Made by a program: the position numbers and the translations under genes. Shown piece after piece: positions 17,167-25,439 of a stretch of 64,000 nt of DNA. The number at the start of each line of letters is the position of its first letter. Within the stretch, counting starts at the first letter, position 1. A model generated the notes under the pieces. It was given only the letters and a program-made list of their open reading frames with translations. It was not told the origin of the DNA and did no database searches. Source of the DNA: DAOPYU01 sp942493245 (lineage in GTDB: Bacteria; Sumerlaeota; Sumerlaeia; UBA8349); assembly GCA_942493245.1 (NCBI GenBank), contig OW818685.1, positions 868,001 to 932,000 on the forward strand, given 5' to 3'.

Positions 17167-17392
17167 GATGACAACCCTTCCTTATTTCATTGTTCGGCGC
17201 TTCCGCGTGGCCTGTCCGGCAGGTAACCGACGATCCGCGTGAAAACCACACCGCACCGAGCTTCCATCCTATGCCTGAAGGCATCCGGAAGTACAGAAGA
17301 ATGAACCCGGAGCGGGTTGCAGATTCAACTCCTGATTGTTTGGCAGACCGCGATTTCCGCTCCGATGCACTTTCGGGAAGCGGGAGGTCTTT
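17167..17392. other. intergenic, no gene seen
   Basis: This 226-bp gap contains a short GCCTGAAGGC hairpin near 17272-17284 and an AACCCGGAGCGGGTT hairpin near 17305-17319, both typical of the dispersed intergenic repeats of this genome. No coding or RNA signal was seen. Confidence 0.4.
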
Positions 17393-18643
17393 CTATTCTT
17401 TTTCCTTCTTCTTGAGTTCCGTGAATTTCGATTCACCCGGTTCCGCCGGTGTCTGGAGGGTTCCGGAACCTGTCGGTTGTCCCGTTCGTGCGACCAGGAT
17501 ACCGACCGGCTGGGTGAAGTCCAGGTACGGCTTGCAGTCAATGTGCACATAGGGCAGCGTATAGGCTTCGGTTTCTCCCTTGGCATACGACACCCAGCAC
17601 TCGAACGTCGTGGCGTTGTAAACCACATCCAGAACATTGTTCCCCTTGATCGGAATGGCCTTGGAAATCGCGATGATCGTCTGGGCGTTGTGGTGGCCGT
17701 AGTCCTGTTTCAGAAGGGGAAACGCCCCGCGTTCCTCGTCCTCGTACACGCACCCCTCGAGCACGTTCGGCGCATATTCGTCCTTCGGGTCGTTGTCCGG
17801 CCAGATGAGGAGGTCGGGCGCGTGCGCCTTGATCTTGACCGCCTTCTTCTCCTGACCGCTGCCGAAGACATAGTGGTACTTCTTGATCCGCTTCGCCTTT
17901 TTCAGGCGATCGAGCGCCTGGTCGAGGGTCGTGTCCTGGTAGAGAATGTCGCGGAAAAGCATCGTAAAATGGGTGCCATTCAGGTCGTACGGCTTTTCTT
18001 TCGCAGGAGAATTGCCAATTTCGGACAGGGCGATCCCTTTCGCGTTGAATCCCGTGTTGCACCCGATGTACCCGGCAAACGAAACATTCACGTGCGCGAC
18101 GCCCTGCTCGGGCAGGTACACCACGATGCAGGGAGAGTCGTGCGCCTTCAGGTCGAGAATCCAGTCCAGATTGCGCGTCAGATACAAATCCCCCTTTTCG
18201 CTGGCTTTCCCCCACACGGCGATGCTGCTGCACGAATAATCGTCCACCAGCGGGATCATGTGGACCCGCTTGAGGAGATCGAGCGGCAGGCCGGTCCCAT
18301 CGGCCAGTCCGCGCATCTCTTCCTGAAACTCTTTGCTGATGTGTGGTTCGCACGTTTTCCAGACCCGATCCAGCGCCTCGTTCGAGAATTCGGCGTTGCC
18401 GCTGGCCTGGACCGCGGCTAGGATGCGGGCTGTCACTTCCGTCGCTTCCGGTTTCATCAACTCGCCGAGCGAGCGCCCCATTTCGTAGGGCGTCCCTTTT
18501 ACGACGCACACGGCGTACTGACGCCCGCTGTCCTCGATCTTCGTGCGGTATCCTTCTCCCCGAACCCCCAGAGAAAGTCCCGCCAGAATCAGAATCGCCA
18601 GTCCCACGCTTCTCCAGTTTCGATTCACAATCATTCGCAACAT
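17393..18643 (-). CDS. secreted C45-type (acyl-transferase-like) Ntn hydrolase
   Basis: A 416-residue exported protein. The start ATG at 18643 follows GGAGACGGG. The signal peptide (SVGLAILILAGLSLGVRGEG) is followed by a helical prodomain with GTPYEMGRSLGELMKPE, a hallmark of the C45 / isopenicillin-N-acyltransferase-like family. The likely nucleophile is the Cys of DDYSCSSIAVWG (about residue 139), exposed by autoproteolysis. Downstream TRNLDWILDL and NTGFNAKGIALSEIGN match the family core. It should cleave or transfer linear amides in the periplasm. The physiological substrate is unknown. It is divergent from nagA with a 195-bp gap, so the two share a promoter region but not a transcript. 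Confidence 0.8.
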   Translation of the reverse strand: MLRMIVNRNWRSVGLAILILAGLSLGVRGEGYRTKIEDSGRQYAVCVVKGTPYEMGRSLGELMKPEATEVTARILAAVQASGNAEFSNEALDRVWKTCEPHISKEFQEEMRGLADGTGLPLDLLKRVHMIPLVDDYSCSSIAVWGKASEKGDLYLTRNLDWILDLKAHDSPCIVVYLPEQGVAHVNVSFAGYIGCNTGFNAKGIALSEIGNSPAKEKPYDLNGTHFTMLFRDILYQDTTLDQALDRLKKAKRIKKYHYVFGSGQEKKAVKIKAHAPDLLIWPDNDPKDEYAPNVLEGCVYEDEERGAFPLLKQDYGHHNAQTIIAISKAIPIKGNNVLDVVYNATTFECWVSYAKGETEAYTLPYVHIDCKPYLDFTQPVGILVARTGQPTGSGTLQTPAEPGESKFTELKKKEKE

Positions 18644-18838
18644 GGTATGCCCGTCTCCTTTCCATCGGGTTATCCCGGTTTTCCTTCCGAAATCCCACCA
18701 TCCGGTCCTTGAGCGGGAAAGCGGTTTGTGATACGGTGCCCTTCACTCAAGCGTTGGACGGAACGCAGAGGGTTTTTCAATCTGAAACCTGAGAAACAGG
18801 GTACCAGATTTCCGATTGAAAGAAAGCGAAAAGACAGC

Positions 18839-19876
18839 ATGTCAGAACTCCCTCTTTCCTCTGGCGCAATGCGGCAACCGGTTCCGGACGAGTGGATCGG
18901 TCCCGGACTCGTGGATCTGCAACTCAACGGGTATGCCGGAGTGGACTTCAACGGCCCGGTTGAGGTGTTGACCCCCGAGGTGTTCCACCAAGTTCGAATG
19001 GCTCTGGCGCGGCGCGGGGTCGTGGCGGCGTTGCCGACTCTGATTACCTGTTCCCCATCCGATCTTCTGAATCATGTGCGCCGGTACGTCCAGATCGTTG
19101 AAGCCGATTCGGCCCTGGTCTCCACTTTCCCCTGCCTGCACATCGAGGGACCGTTCATTTCGCCCGAGGAAGGTCCGCGGGGCGCCCACCCGGCGGAGCA
19201 CTGCTGCGCGCCGCTCGACGAACCGCGCTGGCTGGACGAACTCTGGGAGGCAAGCGGGGAGCGGATCGGGGTGCTGACGCTCGCGCCCGAGTTGCCCGGA
19301 GCCTTGGACTTGATCGCCCGGGCGGTTTCCCGGGGGATCGTCGTGGCGCTGGGGCACACCGCCGCCGGGGCCGAGGCGCTCGGCCGGGCCGTGTGTGCTG
19401 GGGCGCGCCTTTCGACCCATCTGGGCAACGGGTCCCACCAGACCCTTCCGCGTCTGGACAACTACGTCCAGGCGCAACTGGCCGACGACCGACTGATGGC
19501 GTCCTTTATCGCCGACGGTCACCATATCCCGTTTCCGACGTTGAAAAACTTCATCCGGGCCAAGACGCCCGAGCGTTCGATTCTGGTCACCGACGCGATG
19601 GCCGCCGCCGAAGTCGGGCCGGGCCGGTACACTTTTCTTGGAGAAGAAGTGCTGGTTTCAGAGGAGTTGCGTGTTTCAAAGCCCGGCCAGCCCAACCTGG
19701 CTGGATCGGCCTTGACGCTCGACCGAGCGGTTCTGAACGTGGTGCGCCACTGTGCGGTTCCGTTTGCGCAGGCTTGGGCGATGGCTTCCTCGGCGCCCGC
19801 CGCTCTCCTGAAACTGAAGGGTCTCGCCGAGGTGCGGGTCCGGGTGGGACCAGACGGATTCCACCCGGTGGAATAG
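18839..19876 (+). CDS. nagA: N-acetylglucosamine-6-phosphate deacetylase
   Basis: An amidohydrolase of 345 residues that removes acetate from GlcNAc-6-P in amino-sugar and peptidoglycan recycling. The ATG at 18839 is chosen because homology starts at once (GPGLVDLQLNGYAGVDFN); the ribosome site is weak (AGAAAGCGAAAAG). Metal and substrate motifs are present: HIEGPFIS, ALGHTAAGAEAL, STHLGNGS, FIADGHHIPF and ILVTDAMAAAE. The N-terminal beta layer usual in 380-residue NagA proteins is missing, so this is a short-form member. No nagB or PTS gene is adjacent. Confidence 0.88.
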   Translation: MSELPLSSGAMRQPVPDEWIGPGLVDLQLNGYAGVDFNGPVEVLTPEVFHQVRMALARRGVVAALPTLITCSPSDLLNHVRRYVQIVEADSALVSTFPCLHIEGPFISPEEGPRGAHPAEHCCAPLDEPRWLDELWEASGERIGVLTLAPELPGALDLIARAVSRGIVVALGHTAAGAEALGRAVCAGARLSTHLGNGSHQTLPRLDNYVQAQLADDRLMASFIADGHHIPFPTLKNFIRAKTPERSILVTDAMAAAEVGPGRYTFLGEEVLVSEELRVSKPGQPNLAGSALTLDRAVLNVVRHCAVPFAQAWAMASSAPAALLKLKGLAEVRVRVGPDGFHPVE

Positions 19877-19947
19877 ACCAGAATTTCCTGAATATCTCCT
19901 TTAAATTCAGTCTAATACAGATAAATAGGCCTGCCGAGCAAAAGAAC

Positions 19948-19976
19948 TTGACACCCCTGTTCGGTTACGGTAGGGT
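19948..19976 (+). promoter_or_regulatory. putative sigma-70-type promoter of the ylxM-ffh operon
   Basis: TTGACA at 19948-19953 is separated by 17 bp from TAGGGT at 19971-19976. Transcription would begin a few bases later, giving a short leader with GGGAGG before the ATG at 20004. The same TAGGGT -10 appears in a candidate promoter at 34261-34290. This is inferred from spacing only. Confidence 0.5.
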
Positions 19977-20003
19977 GGCTTCCCCTGTCGGGAGGGAGCC
20001 GGA

Positions 20004-20528
20004 ATGTCTGGGGCGCCCGGCGCAGGTTGGTCGAAGGCTTGCGCGGGAGACCGAAGGGGTATCTTGTTCGAGAAGGCCAGCGGGTTCATGCAGAAGGATT
20101 TGACACCGAATAGCCGGCTTGCGGACCCGGAAGAAAAGCTTGTCGAGGCGGGTCTTCTATTCGACACGTATGGCGAGTTGCTCACGGAACGGCAGCGTGT
20201 TTTCATGCGCCTGCATTTCGAGGAAGATCTCTCGTTCAGCGACATCGCCCGCGAGTTCAAGATCAGCCGTCAGGCCGTGCATGACTCGGTCAAGCACGCA
20301 TTGTTCAGTCTGGCTGAGTTGGAACGTGTTCTGGGACTGGTGACCAAGGCCGAGGCGGGGCACAACGGTGGCAGTGTTCCTGCGGTTGCGCCCACTCTGA
20401 ACGCGGGGGTCGCCGAGCGTTTGTCGAGTCTTCACCAGCAGGTGAGTGAGCGGTGCGAGCCGGTGGTGAGTGAGTGGATTTGTCAGGAAATCAGTGATCT
20501 GATCGCCCTCGTGGGTGAACGCAGTTAG
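20004..20528 (+). CDS. YlxM/UPF0122-like helix-turn-helix protein
   Basis: A 174-residue protein with the YlxM signature: EEKLVEAGLLFDTYGELLTERQRVFMRLHFEEDLSFSDIAREF, then SRQAVHDSVK, a sigma-region-4-like helix-turn-helix. In many bacteria ylxM directly precedes ffh and its product is thought to assist the signal recognition particle. The order is the same here (ffh starts 32 bp later). The ATG at 20004 has a good GGGAGG ribosome site; 20088 is an alternative that would drop a 28-residue tail unlike the family. The C-terminal 50 residues are longer than usual. Confidence 0.82.
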   Translation: MSGAPGAGWSKACAGDRRGILFEKASGFMQKDLTPNSRLADPEEKLVEAGLLFDTYGELLTERQRVFMRLHFEEDLSFSDIAREFKISRQAVHDSVKHALFSLAELERVLGLVTKAEAGHNGGSVPAVAPTLNAGVAERLSSLHQQVSERCEPVVSEWICQEISDLIALVGERS

Positions 20529-20559
20529 AAGATCGTAGAGCAGGACGCGAAGCAGGATC

Positions 20560-22008
20560 ATGTTCGATAACCTCGGGAAAAAACTCCAGGACGTTGTCCG
20601 CAATATGAGCGGGCAAGGGACTATTACGGAAAAAAACATCCAGGACGCCCTGCGCGAGGTGCGCCTGGCGCTGCTCGAGGCCGACGTACATTTCAAGGTG
20701 GTGAAGGATTTCATCGCCCGGGCGCGCGAACAGGCGATGGGCCAGGAAGTGTTGCGCGGGATCAACCCGGGCCAGCAGTTCATCAAGATCGTCCACGACC
20801 AGTTGGTCGAGACAATGGGCGAGCGGGTGGCCCCCTTCGAACTGGACAAGTCGGGCCTGAACGTGGTCATGCTGCTGGGGTTGCAGGGGTCGGGTAAAAC
20901 GACGTTTTCGGCCAAACTGGCCAAACGTCTGACCAAGGAGGGGTGGAAACCGCTCCTGGTCGCCTGCGACATTTACCGCCCGGCGGCCATCAAGCAGTTG
21001 CACACGGTGGGCGCGCAGGTGGGGGTTCCCGTTTTCGATATGGGGACCGACACGCCCGTGGTGACCATCGCGCAGGAAGCCATCGCCAAGGCGAAGCGCG
21101 AAGGGCGCAACGTGGTCATCCTCGACACGGCCGGGCGTCTGCACATTGACGAAATGAAGATGGACGAGTTGGTGGGGCTGCGCGACGCGGTCCAACCCCG
21201 TTTCACGTTCTTGGTGTCGGACGCCATGACCGGCCAAGATGCGGTCAACTCGGCCGGGCAGTTCCACACGCAGGTGGGGATTGACGGGGTCTGTCTGACG
21301 AAGTTGGACGGCGACGCCCGCGGCGGCGCGGCGCTCAGTATCCGAGCGGTGACGGGGCGCCCGATTTTCTTCGCCGGCATGGGCGAGCAACTCGACGACC
21401 TCGAATTGTTCCACCCGGACCGCATGGCCCAGCGGATTCTGGGCATGGGCGACGTGCTGACCCTGGTTGAGAAGGCGCAGGAGGCGTTCGACCAGGAGGA
21501 TGCCGAGGAACTGCGGCGTAAGATCCGCAAGGAAGCCTTCACTTTCAACGACTTCCTGAAGCAGATGAAGCAAGTCAAGAAAATGGGATCCCTGTCGAAG
21601 ATCATGAAGTTCATCCCGGGCATGAGCCAGGCGATGGGCGAGATTGACGAGGGGCAGATGGAAAAGGAGATGAGCCACACCGAGGCGATTATTCACTCCA
21701 TGACGATCGAGGAACGTGAGAATCCCTCGATTCTCACGGCCAGCCGCCGCGCGCGGATCGGCAAGGGGTGCGGGCTGGGGGTCGCGGCGGTCAACAACCT
21801 GGTCAAAGAGTTTGAGATGGCGCGCAAAATGATGAAGCAATTGGTGGGCGGTCCGAAAGGGCCGATGGCCGGGGGAGCGGGTATTCCGCCGGGAGCCGGG
21901 GGACGCGGTCCCCTGGGGTTGGGCCACGGGGGCGGGAAATCCCAGAACAAGGCCGAAATGCGAAAAAAGAAAAAACAGGGTAAACAAATGCGCAAGAAGA
22001 GCCGATAG
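20560..22008 (+). CDS. ffh: signal recognition particle GTPase Ffh
   Basis: A 482-residue SRP54 homologue that binds 4.5S RNA and signal sequences and docks with FtsY. The N-domain (MFDNLGKKLQDVVRNMSG) precedes the G-domain with GLQGSGKTT (G1), VACDIYRPAA, LDTAGRLHID (G3), TKLDGDARGGAAL (G4) and a closing motif near GMGEQLDDLELF. The M-domain contains KKMGSLSKIMKFIPGMSQ and the RNA-binding RRARIGKGCG. The tail is Gly/Lys-rich. It lies between the YlxM-like gene and rpsP, a standard order. Confidence 0.97.
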   Translation: MFDNLGKKLQDVVRNMSGQGTITEKNIQDALREVRLALLEADVHFKVVKDFIARAREQAMGQEVLRGINPGQQFIKIVHDQLVETMGERVAPFELDKSGLNVVMLLGLQGSGKTTFSAKLAKRLTKEGWKPLLVACDIYRPAAIKQLHTVGAQVGVPVFDMGTDTPVVTIAQEAIAKAKREGRNVVILDTAGRLHIDEMKMDELVGLRDAVQPRFTFLVSDAMTGQDAVNSAGQFHTQVGIDGVCLTKLDGDARGGAALSIRAVTGRPIFFAGMGEQLDDLELFHPDRMAQRILGMGDVLTLVEKAQEAFDQEDAEELRRKIRKEAFTFNDFLKQMKQVKKMGSLSKIMKFIPGMSQAMGEIDEGQMEKEMSHTEAIIHSMTIEERENPSILTASRRARIGKGCGLGVAAVNNLVKEFEMARKMMKQLVGGPKGPMAGGAGIPPGAGGRGPLGLGHGGGKSQNKAEMRKKKKQGKQMRKKSR

Positions 22009-22122
22009 GCGAAGAGAGGCTCTCTGTCAGCGGTTCCAATCGCCCGGCAGCGCTTCGGCCTTCCGGGAATTCAATAGCAGCACCGACCTGAGTGAAAGAA
22101 AGGAAAGAGGAGCACACACATT

Positions 22123-22440
22123 ATGGCACTGGCAATTCGTTTGACCCGCGTTGGGCGCCGCAAAAGCCCCTATTATCGTTTGGTAGTCGCAGAGGCGAGC
22201 ATGCCCCGCGACGGCCGGTTTGTCGAGATCATCGGCCACTATCAGCCCCTGCGGGCCGAGACCAAACTCGAAATCCTCGAAGAACGCGCGTTGCACTGGC
22301 TCAACGTCGGAGCCACACCCAGCGACACGGTTCGTTCGCTGATGCGCAAGAAAGGCATCATGAAAAAATGGCATGAGGGGCGTGTCGAAGCCAAACGCGC
22401 TCTGAAAGCCCAGAAGGAAGCCAACGCTCAGGCCAGCTGA
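22123..22440 (+). CDS. rpsP: 30S ribosomal protein S16
   Basis: A 105-residue ribosomal protein bS16. The start MALAIRLTRVGRRKSPYYRLVVAE and IIGHYQP are diagnostic. GAAAGGAAAGAGGAG precedes the ATG at 22123. The C-terminus is Lys/Ala-rich, as is common. It is third in the ffh operon. The 114-bp spacer before it shows no separate promoter that I can identify. Confidence 0.97.
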   Translation: MALAIRLTRVGRRKSPYYRLVVAEASMPRDGRFVEIIGHYQPLRAETKLEILEERALHWLNVGATPSDTVRSLMRKKGIMKKWHEGRVEAKRALKAQKEANAQAS

Positions 22441-22502
22441 GCGGACTTCCCCACCTGAGGTCAGCGCGCGTCCCGCCCGACCCTGCAATCGGAGGTAACG
22501 CA

Positions 22503-22518
22503 CGCCCCTTGAGGGGCG
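22503..22518. other. short hairpin in the rpsP-khpA spacer
   Basis: CGCCCCTTGAGGGGCG is a 6-bp GC-rich stem with a 4-base loop in the 188-bp gap between rpsP and khpA. No T-run follows. It could be a processing or stability element. Confidence 0.35.
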
Positions 22519-22628
22519 ATTAGCGGAGAATCGGAAAGCGCTCCGCGCCATAGATCGGACCGTGACAATCGTGTGGGGATTCCACGGCCCCGTTCTCCTA
22601 CTCTGTGCACGCAAGCGAGGAAGTTGTC

Positions 22629-22877
22629 ATGAAGGAAGCGCCCACCATGGAAGCACTCATCCGGCACATCGCAGAAGCTCTTGTGGACCATCCCGAGCAA
22701 GTAGAAGTCAATTGCATCGAAGGCGAGAGTAGTATCATCATCGAGTTGAAAGTCGCGCCCGACGACATCGGCAAAGTGATCGGCAAGGGGGGCCAGACGG
22801 CCAAAGCCATGCGTAAGGTTTTGAGCGCCGCCGCCACCAAACTGAAAAAGAAATCGCTCTTGCAGATCGTCGAGTAA
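22629..22877 (+). CDS. khpA: KH-domain RNA-binding protein KhpA
   Basis: An 82-residue single-KH protein. The GXXG loop is in IGKVIGKGGQTAKAMRKVL. The start at 22629 is chosen because GAGGAAG stands just upstream; an earlier in-frame start at 22605 would add eight residues. KhpA proteins bind RNA, often with KhpB, and are regularly encoded between rpsP and rimM, as here. Usual length is 75-85 residues. Confidence 0.92.
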   Translation: MKEAPTMEALIRHIAEALVDHPEQVEVNCIEGESSIIIELKVAPDDIGKVIGKGGQTAKAMRKVLSAAATKLKKKSLLQIVE

Positions 22878-22886
22878 GCGCACACC

Positions 22887-23609
22887 ATGGCCCACTCGTC
22901 ATTTAAAGGCAATGCCTCCCGGCCCGATCCGCAGCAGGGTCCAGGGAAATCTGTTGGCTCCGGCCCGTCGGCGGCCGAGTCGCTCGTGGCTTTTGGCAAA
23001 GCGCTCAAGCCGCGGGGGATTCGGGGTGAACTCAAGGTCAGCCTGTTGTGCGACGGCCCGGACCATTTCTGTCAGTGTCTCGAAAGTGGGGAGATCCTCG
23101 CCTGGAAGGATCTCCCCGCCAGTCCTGCCGCGATCCGTCCGGCATCTCCGTCTTCCCCCGCCGATCCCCAAGTAGTCGTATCGTCCGCGCCGCGCAACCC
23201 TGTTGCGCCTCTGCGAGCGCCCGAACCGGTTCGGATCGAAAGTGTGCGTTTTCATTCCGGGTACGCCCTTTTGAGACTCGAAGGGGTGGACAGCGTCGAA
23301 GCGGCGGAACGCTATCGGGGTTGTCTTTTCGGTTTCCCCCCCGATCAGTTGCCCGCAAGCGATCCGGATTCCTACTACCACCACCAACTCGAAGGGTTGA
23401 GGGTGGTAACCGTCCAGGGTGTCTTGCTGGGGGTGATCGAGCGGATTGAGGAAAACCCCGCGCACGAGCAATTGGTGGTTCGCCCTCCCGAACCGGAGTC
23501 GCGTCTGTTCCGCATCCCGATGGTCCAGGCGTTTGTTCGCACAGTGGACCTCGAGGCCGGACAAGTCACCGTGGAAATCCCCGACGGTCTGATCGAGTCT
23601 CAGCACTAG
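22887..23609 (+). CDS. rimM: 16S rRNA-processing protein RimM
   Basis: A ribosome maturation factor that acts on 30S assembly with S19. The N-terminal RimM domain (AFGKALKPRGIRGELKV) and C-terminal PRC barrel (DSYYHHQLEGLRVVTVQGVLLGVIERIEENPAHEQLVV, ending VTVEIPDGL) are clear. At 240 residues it is long. A 30-residue N-terminal tail and a Pro/Ala/Ser-rich insert at about residues 70-112 account for the difference from the usual 170-180. The start lies 10 bp after khpA. The expected next genes, trmD and rplS, are absent; a repeat-containing gap and a convergent gene follow. Confidence 0.9.
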   Translation: MAHSSFKGNASRPDPQQGPGKSVGSGPSAAESLVAFGKALKPRGIRGELKVSLLCDGPDHFCQCLESGEILAWKDLPASPAAIRPASPSSPADPQVVVSSAPRNPVAPLRAPEPVRIESVRFHSGYALLRLEGVDSVEAAERYRGCLFGFPPDQLPASDPDSYYHHQLEGLRVVTVQGVLLGVIERIEENPAHEQLVVRPPEPESRLFRIPMVQAFVRTVDLEAGQVTVEIPDGLIESQH

Positions 23610-23860
23610 TCGCCTTTTCGTAGATCAGGCGGGAACGGGTGCATCTCGAACGTATTACACGGCACCCAGTTCTCTTCATTCAACAGGCCCTTTGGGCTTT
23701 TCTCGTCCTGCATCTCTGCGCGATTCTCTCTTTACATCCCCGTTCTCGCTTGGGTTACCTCTCCACGGCGCCCACCTTCTCCACAGGGCGGACACACAGG
23801 TCCACCCCTACGGATTGGGTGTGGCTCCGCTGCGCCAGATCCTTTCGTGTATTTCGGGAC
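23610..23860. repeat. intergenic repeats after rimM
   Basis: The 251-bp gap contains a GGGCGGACACACAGGTCC hairpin repeat (23786-23813) and a reversed fragment of the CTGCGCGATT repeat near 23712-23730. There is no clear terminator for the ffh operon and no gene. Confidence 0.5.
23786..23813. repeat. GTAGGGGCGGAC hairpin repeat, copy 3
   Basis: Arms GGGCGGAC and GTCCACCC (one mismatch) followed by CTACGG. Same family as 10317-10342. Confidence 0.65.
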
Positions 23861-24820
23861 TCAATCTGGGGTTCCCCCGTCTGCTTTTCCATTCCTGGTC
23901 CGGCCCATTGTGAAGCCCACGTCCTTTGAGTGCGCCCCAGTCCTGGTCAAAACCAGGGAGGTGCGAATCGCCTTAGGGACCTTTGCAAGAACAATTCGAA
24001 ACCCAACATAGGGGTCATCCGAACGGTTCATCCCGCAACCATCCACATACCCACAGGAAAGAGAATCCGACGAGGAGACCGAAGAACCTCCTCGTGTGCT
24101 TATACAATCTGCTTCATTTGGAGTTTTAAGGGGATCAATAAAAGACCCCGGTCCTATATCTCCATAAGAATCCAAGCACAACTCCTCTGCATTTCCCAAC
24201 ATGTCATAAAGACCCAAAGGATTCTGTTTTTTTAAACCAACCTCCTTTATCTCCCATCCGCTGTTCTCGGCAATCCAGGCAAAATCATTGAGGTCGCATG
24301 GGTTGTCGCCAAAGAAATAACGCGTTGCGGTCCCTGCTCGGCAAGCGTATTCCCACTCAGCGTCCGTTGGTAGTCGGTAAGCATACCCATCAGGTATCCG
24401 GCATCTCCGTTTCTCTGTCTCCGTAAGAATCCGGCAAAAACGCAGTGCGTCCTTCCACGACACATTTGTTACTGGGAAACTATCGTTCTTAATTTCACTC
24501 GGGTTATTATTCATGATTATCCTGTATTCTCGCTGCGTGATCTCATACTGTCCAATCCAGTAACCACATGAAATAGTTACGGTGCTTGGTCTCCAGTCAG
24601 GAGGGGTGTACTTGTATTGAAAACGATCTCCCATCAGGAATTTACCAGGACCGATATAAATCATGGAGGTTCCTGTTTCAGGAAGCAAATAGTTGTTGGA
24701 TGTCTCGACTCGACATTTATCGGAAGGGGGATTTTCGCAACCAGACAGGCTTCCCCAGAATAAATACAGGACAATACTCGATGTGAGAACAGATAATTTC
24801 AATATTATCCGAGAAAACAT
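23861..24820 (-). CDS. FGE/SUMF1-domain lipoprotein
   Basis: A 319-residue protein. The ATG at 24820 gives a signal peptide with lipobox LSGC (about residue 27), so it should be a lipoprotein. The remainder is a formylglycine-generating-enzyme-like fold: MIYIGPGKFLMGD, YWIGQYEITQREY, PVTNVSWKDALRFCR, YRLPTDAEWEYACRAGTATRYFFGD, GLYDMLGNAEELC, RGGSS and VGFRIVLAK. Whether the catalytic cysteine pair of true FGE is kept cannot be decided by eye; most bacterial proteins of this fold are not proven to make formylglycine. The gene is notably AT-richer than its neighbours and its leader has two poly-G tracts. It is convergent with rimM. Confidence 0.8.
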   Translation of the reverse strand: MFSRIILKLSVLTSSIVLYLFWGSLSGCENPPSDKCRVETSNNYLLPETGTSMIYIGPGKFLMGDRFQYKYTPPDWRPSTVTISCGYWIGQYEITQREYRIIMNNNPSEIKNDSFPVTNVSWKDALRFCRILTETEKRRCRIPDGYAYRLPTDAEWEYACRAGTATRYFFGDNPCDLNDFAWIAENSGWEIKEVGLKKQNPLGLYDMLGNAEELCLDSYGDIGPGSFIDPLKTPNEADCISTRGGSSVSSSDSLSCGYVDGCGMNRSDDPYVGFRIVLAKVPKAIRTSLVLTRTGAHSKDVGFTMGRTRNGKADGGTPD

Positions 24821-25354
24821 AGCCCCCCCCCCATATACCCCCCCCGGCAGTGGAGGCGCGATCCTCCTCGCGGGGGGCGGCCGACCGTGGCATGACAAGG
24901 GGAAGATTCGCACAGGGCGCCGGATTCTGTCAAGCGGGATTGCCCGGAGGGAAAGTCCGTATTCGGTATGCCGTCACCAGATTACCTGGCGCAGCGAAGT
25001 CGCAACCCATCCGTAGGGGCGGACCTGTGTGTCCGCCCAGAGCGCGAGGTCTGTTACCGTGGGGAGACGTGAAACCCCGAGAGAATGGGGATGTAACAAA
25101 TAATCGCGCAGAGATGCAGGGACGCAGGGACGCGGAGACCTTTTGTTGTAAGCCACATGAGGCATAAAAATCACAAAAACTGGAAAGTCCCCTGTGCCTT
25201 CTGTGTATTCTTTGTGGCTGAAAATCGTCGCGGTCTGCGTAGATTCTGCGAGAGAGGCGGTGGGGTCGCCATTTTTTGTCCCGGTTTCCCTGTTCCGGTC
25301 TTCACCGCCGGTTTCAACGTGAATGATTTGGATGGAACGGGGCGTCGTTTTCGC
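24821..25354. repeat. intergenic region with homopolymer tracts and dispersed repeats
   Basis: Next to the lipoprotein start lie runs of 10 C (24823-24832) and 8 C (24838-24845), read as poly-G on the coding strand. Further right are a GTAGGGGCGGAC hairpin (25013-25038) and a forward copy of the GCAGAGATGCAGGGACGCAGG / AAGCCACATGAGGC repeat (about 25090-25180). No gene is supported. Confidence 0.6.
25013..25038. repeat. GTAGGGGCGGAC hairpin repeat, copy 4
   Basis: GTAGGGGCGGACC TGTGT GTCCGCCC, identical in its core to copy 1 at 10317-10342. Confidence 0.75.
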
Positions 25355-25408
25355 TTGCAGTCGCCAGGTCAGCGTGACATAACAAGTATGTGGTAGGGAG
25401 GTACCACA
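25355..25408 (+). promoter_or_regulatory. putative promoter and inverted-repeat operator of the XRE gene
   Basis: TTGCAG (25355-25360), a 17-bp spacer and CATAAC (25378-25383) form a plausible promoter. Just downstream, TGTGGTA and TACCACA (25389-25408) form a perfect 7-bp inverted repeat with a 6-bp centre. It lies 31 bp before the ATG of a helix-turn-helix gene, a position that fits autoregulation. Confidence 0.45.
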
Positions 25409-25439
25409 ACATTTTTCGGTTTGAGGAAGGAGCAACATC

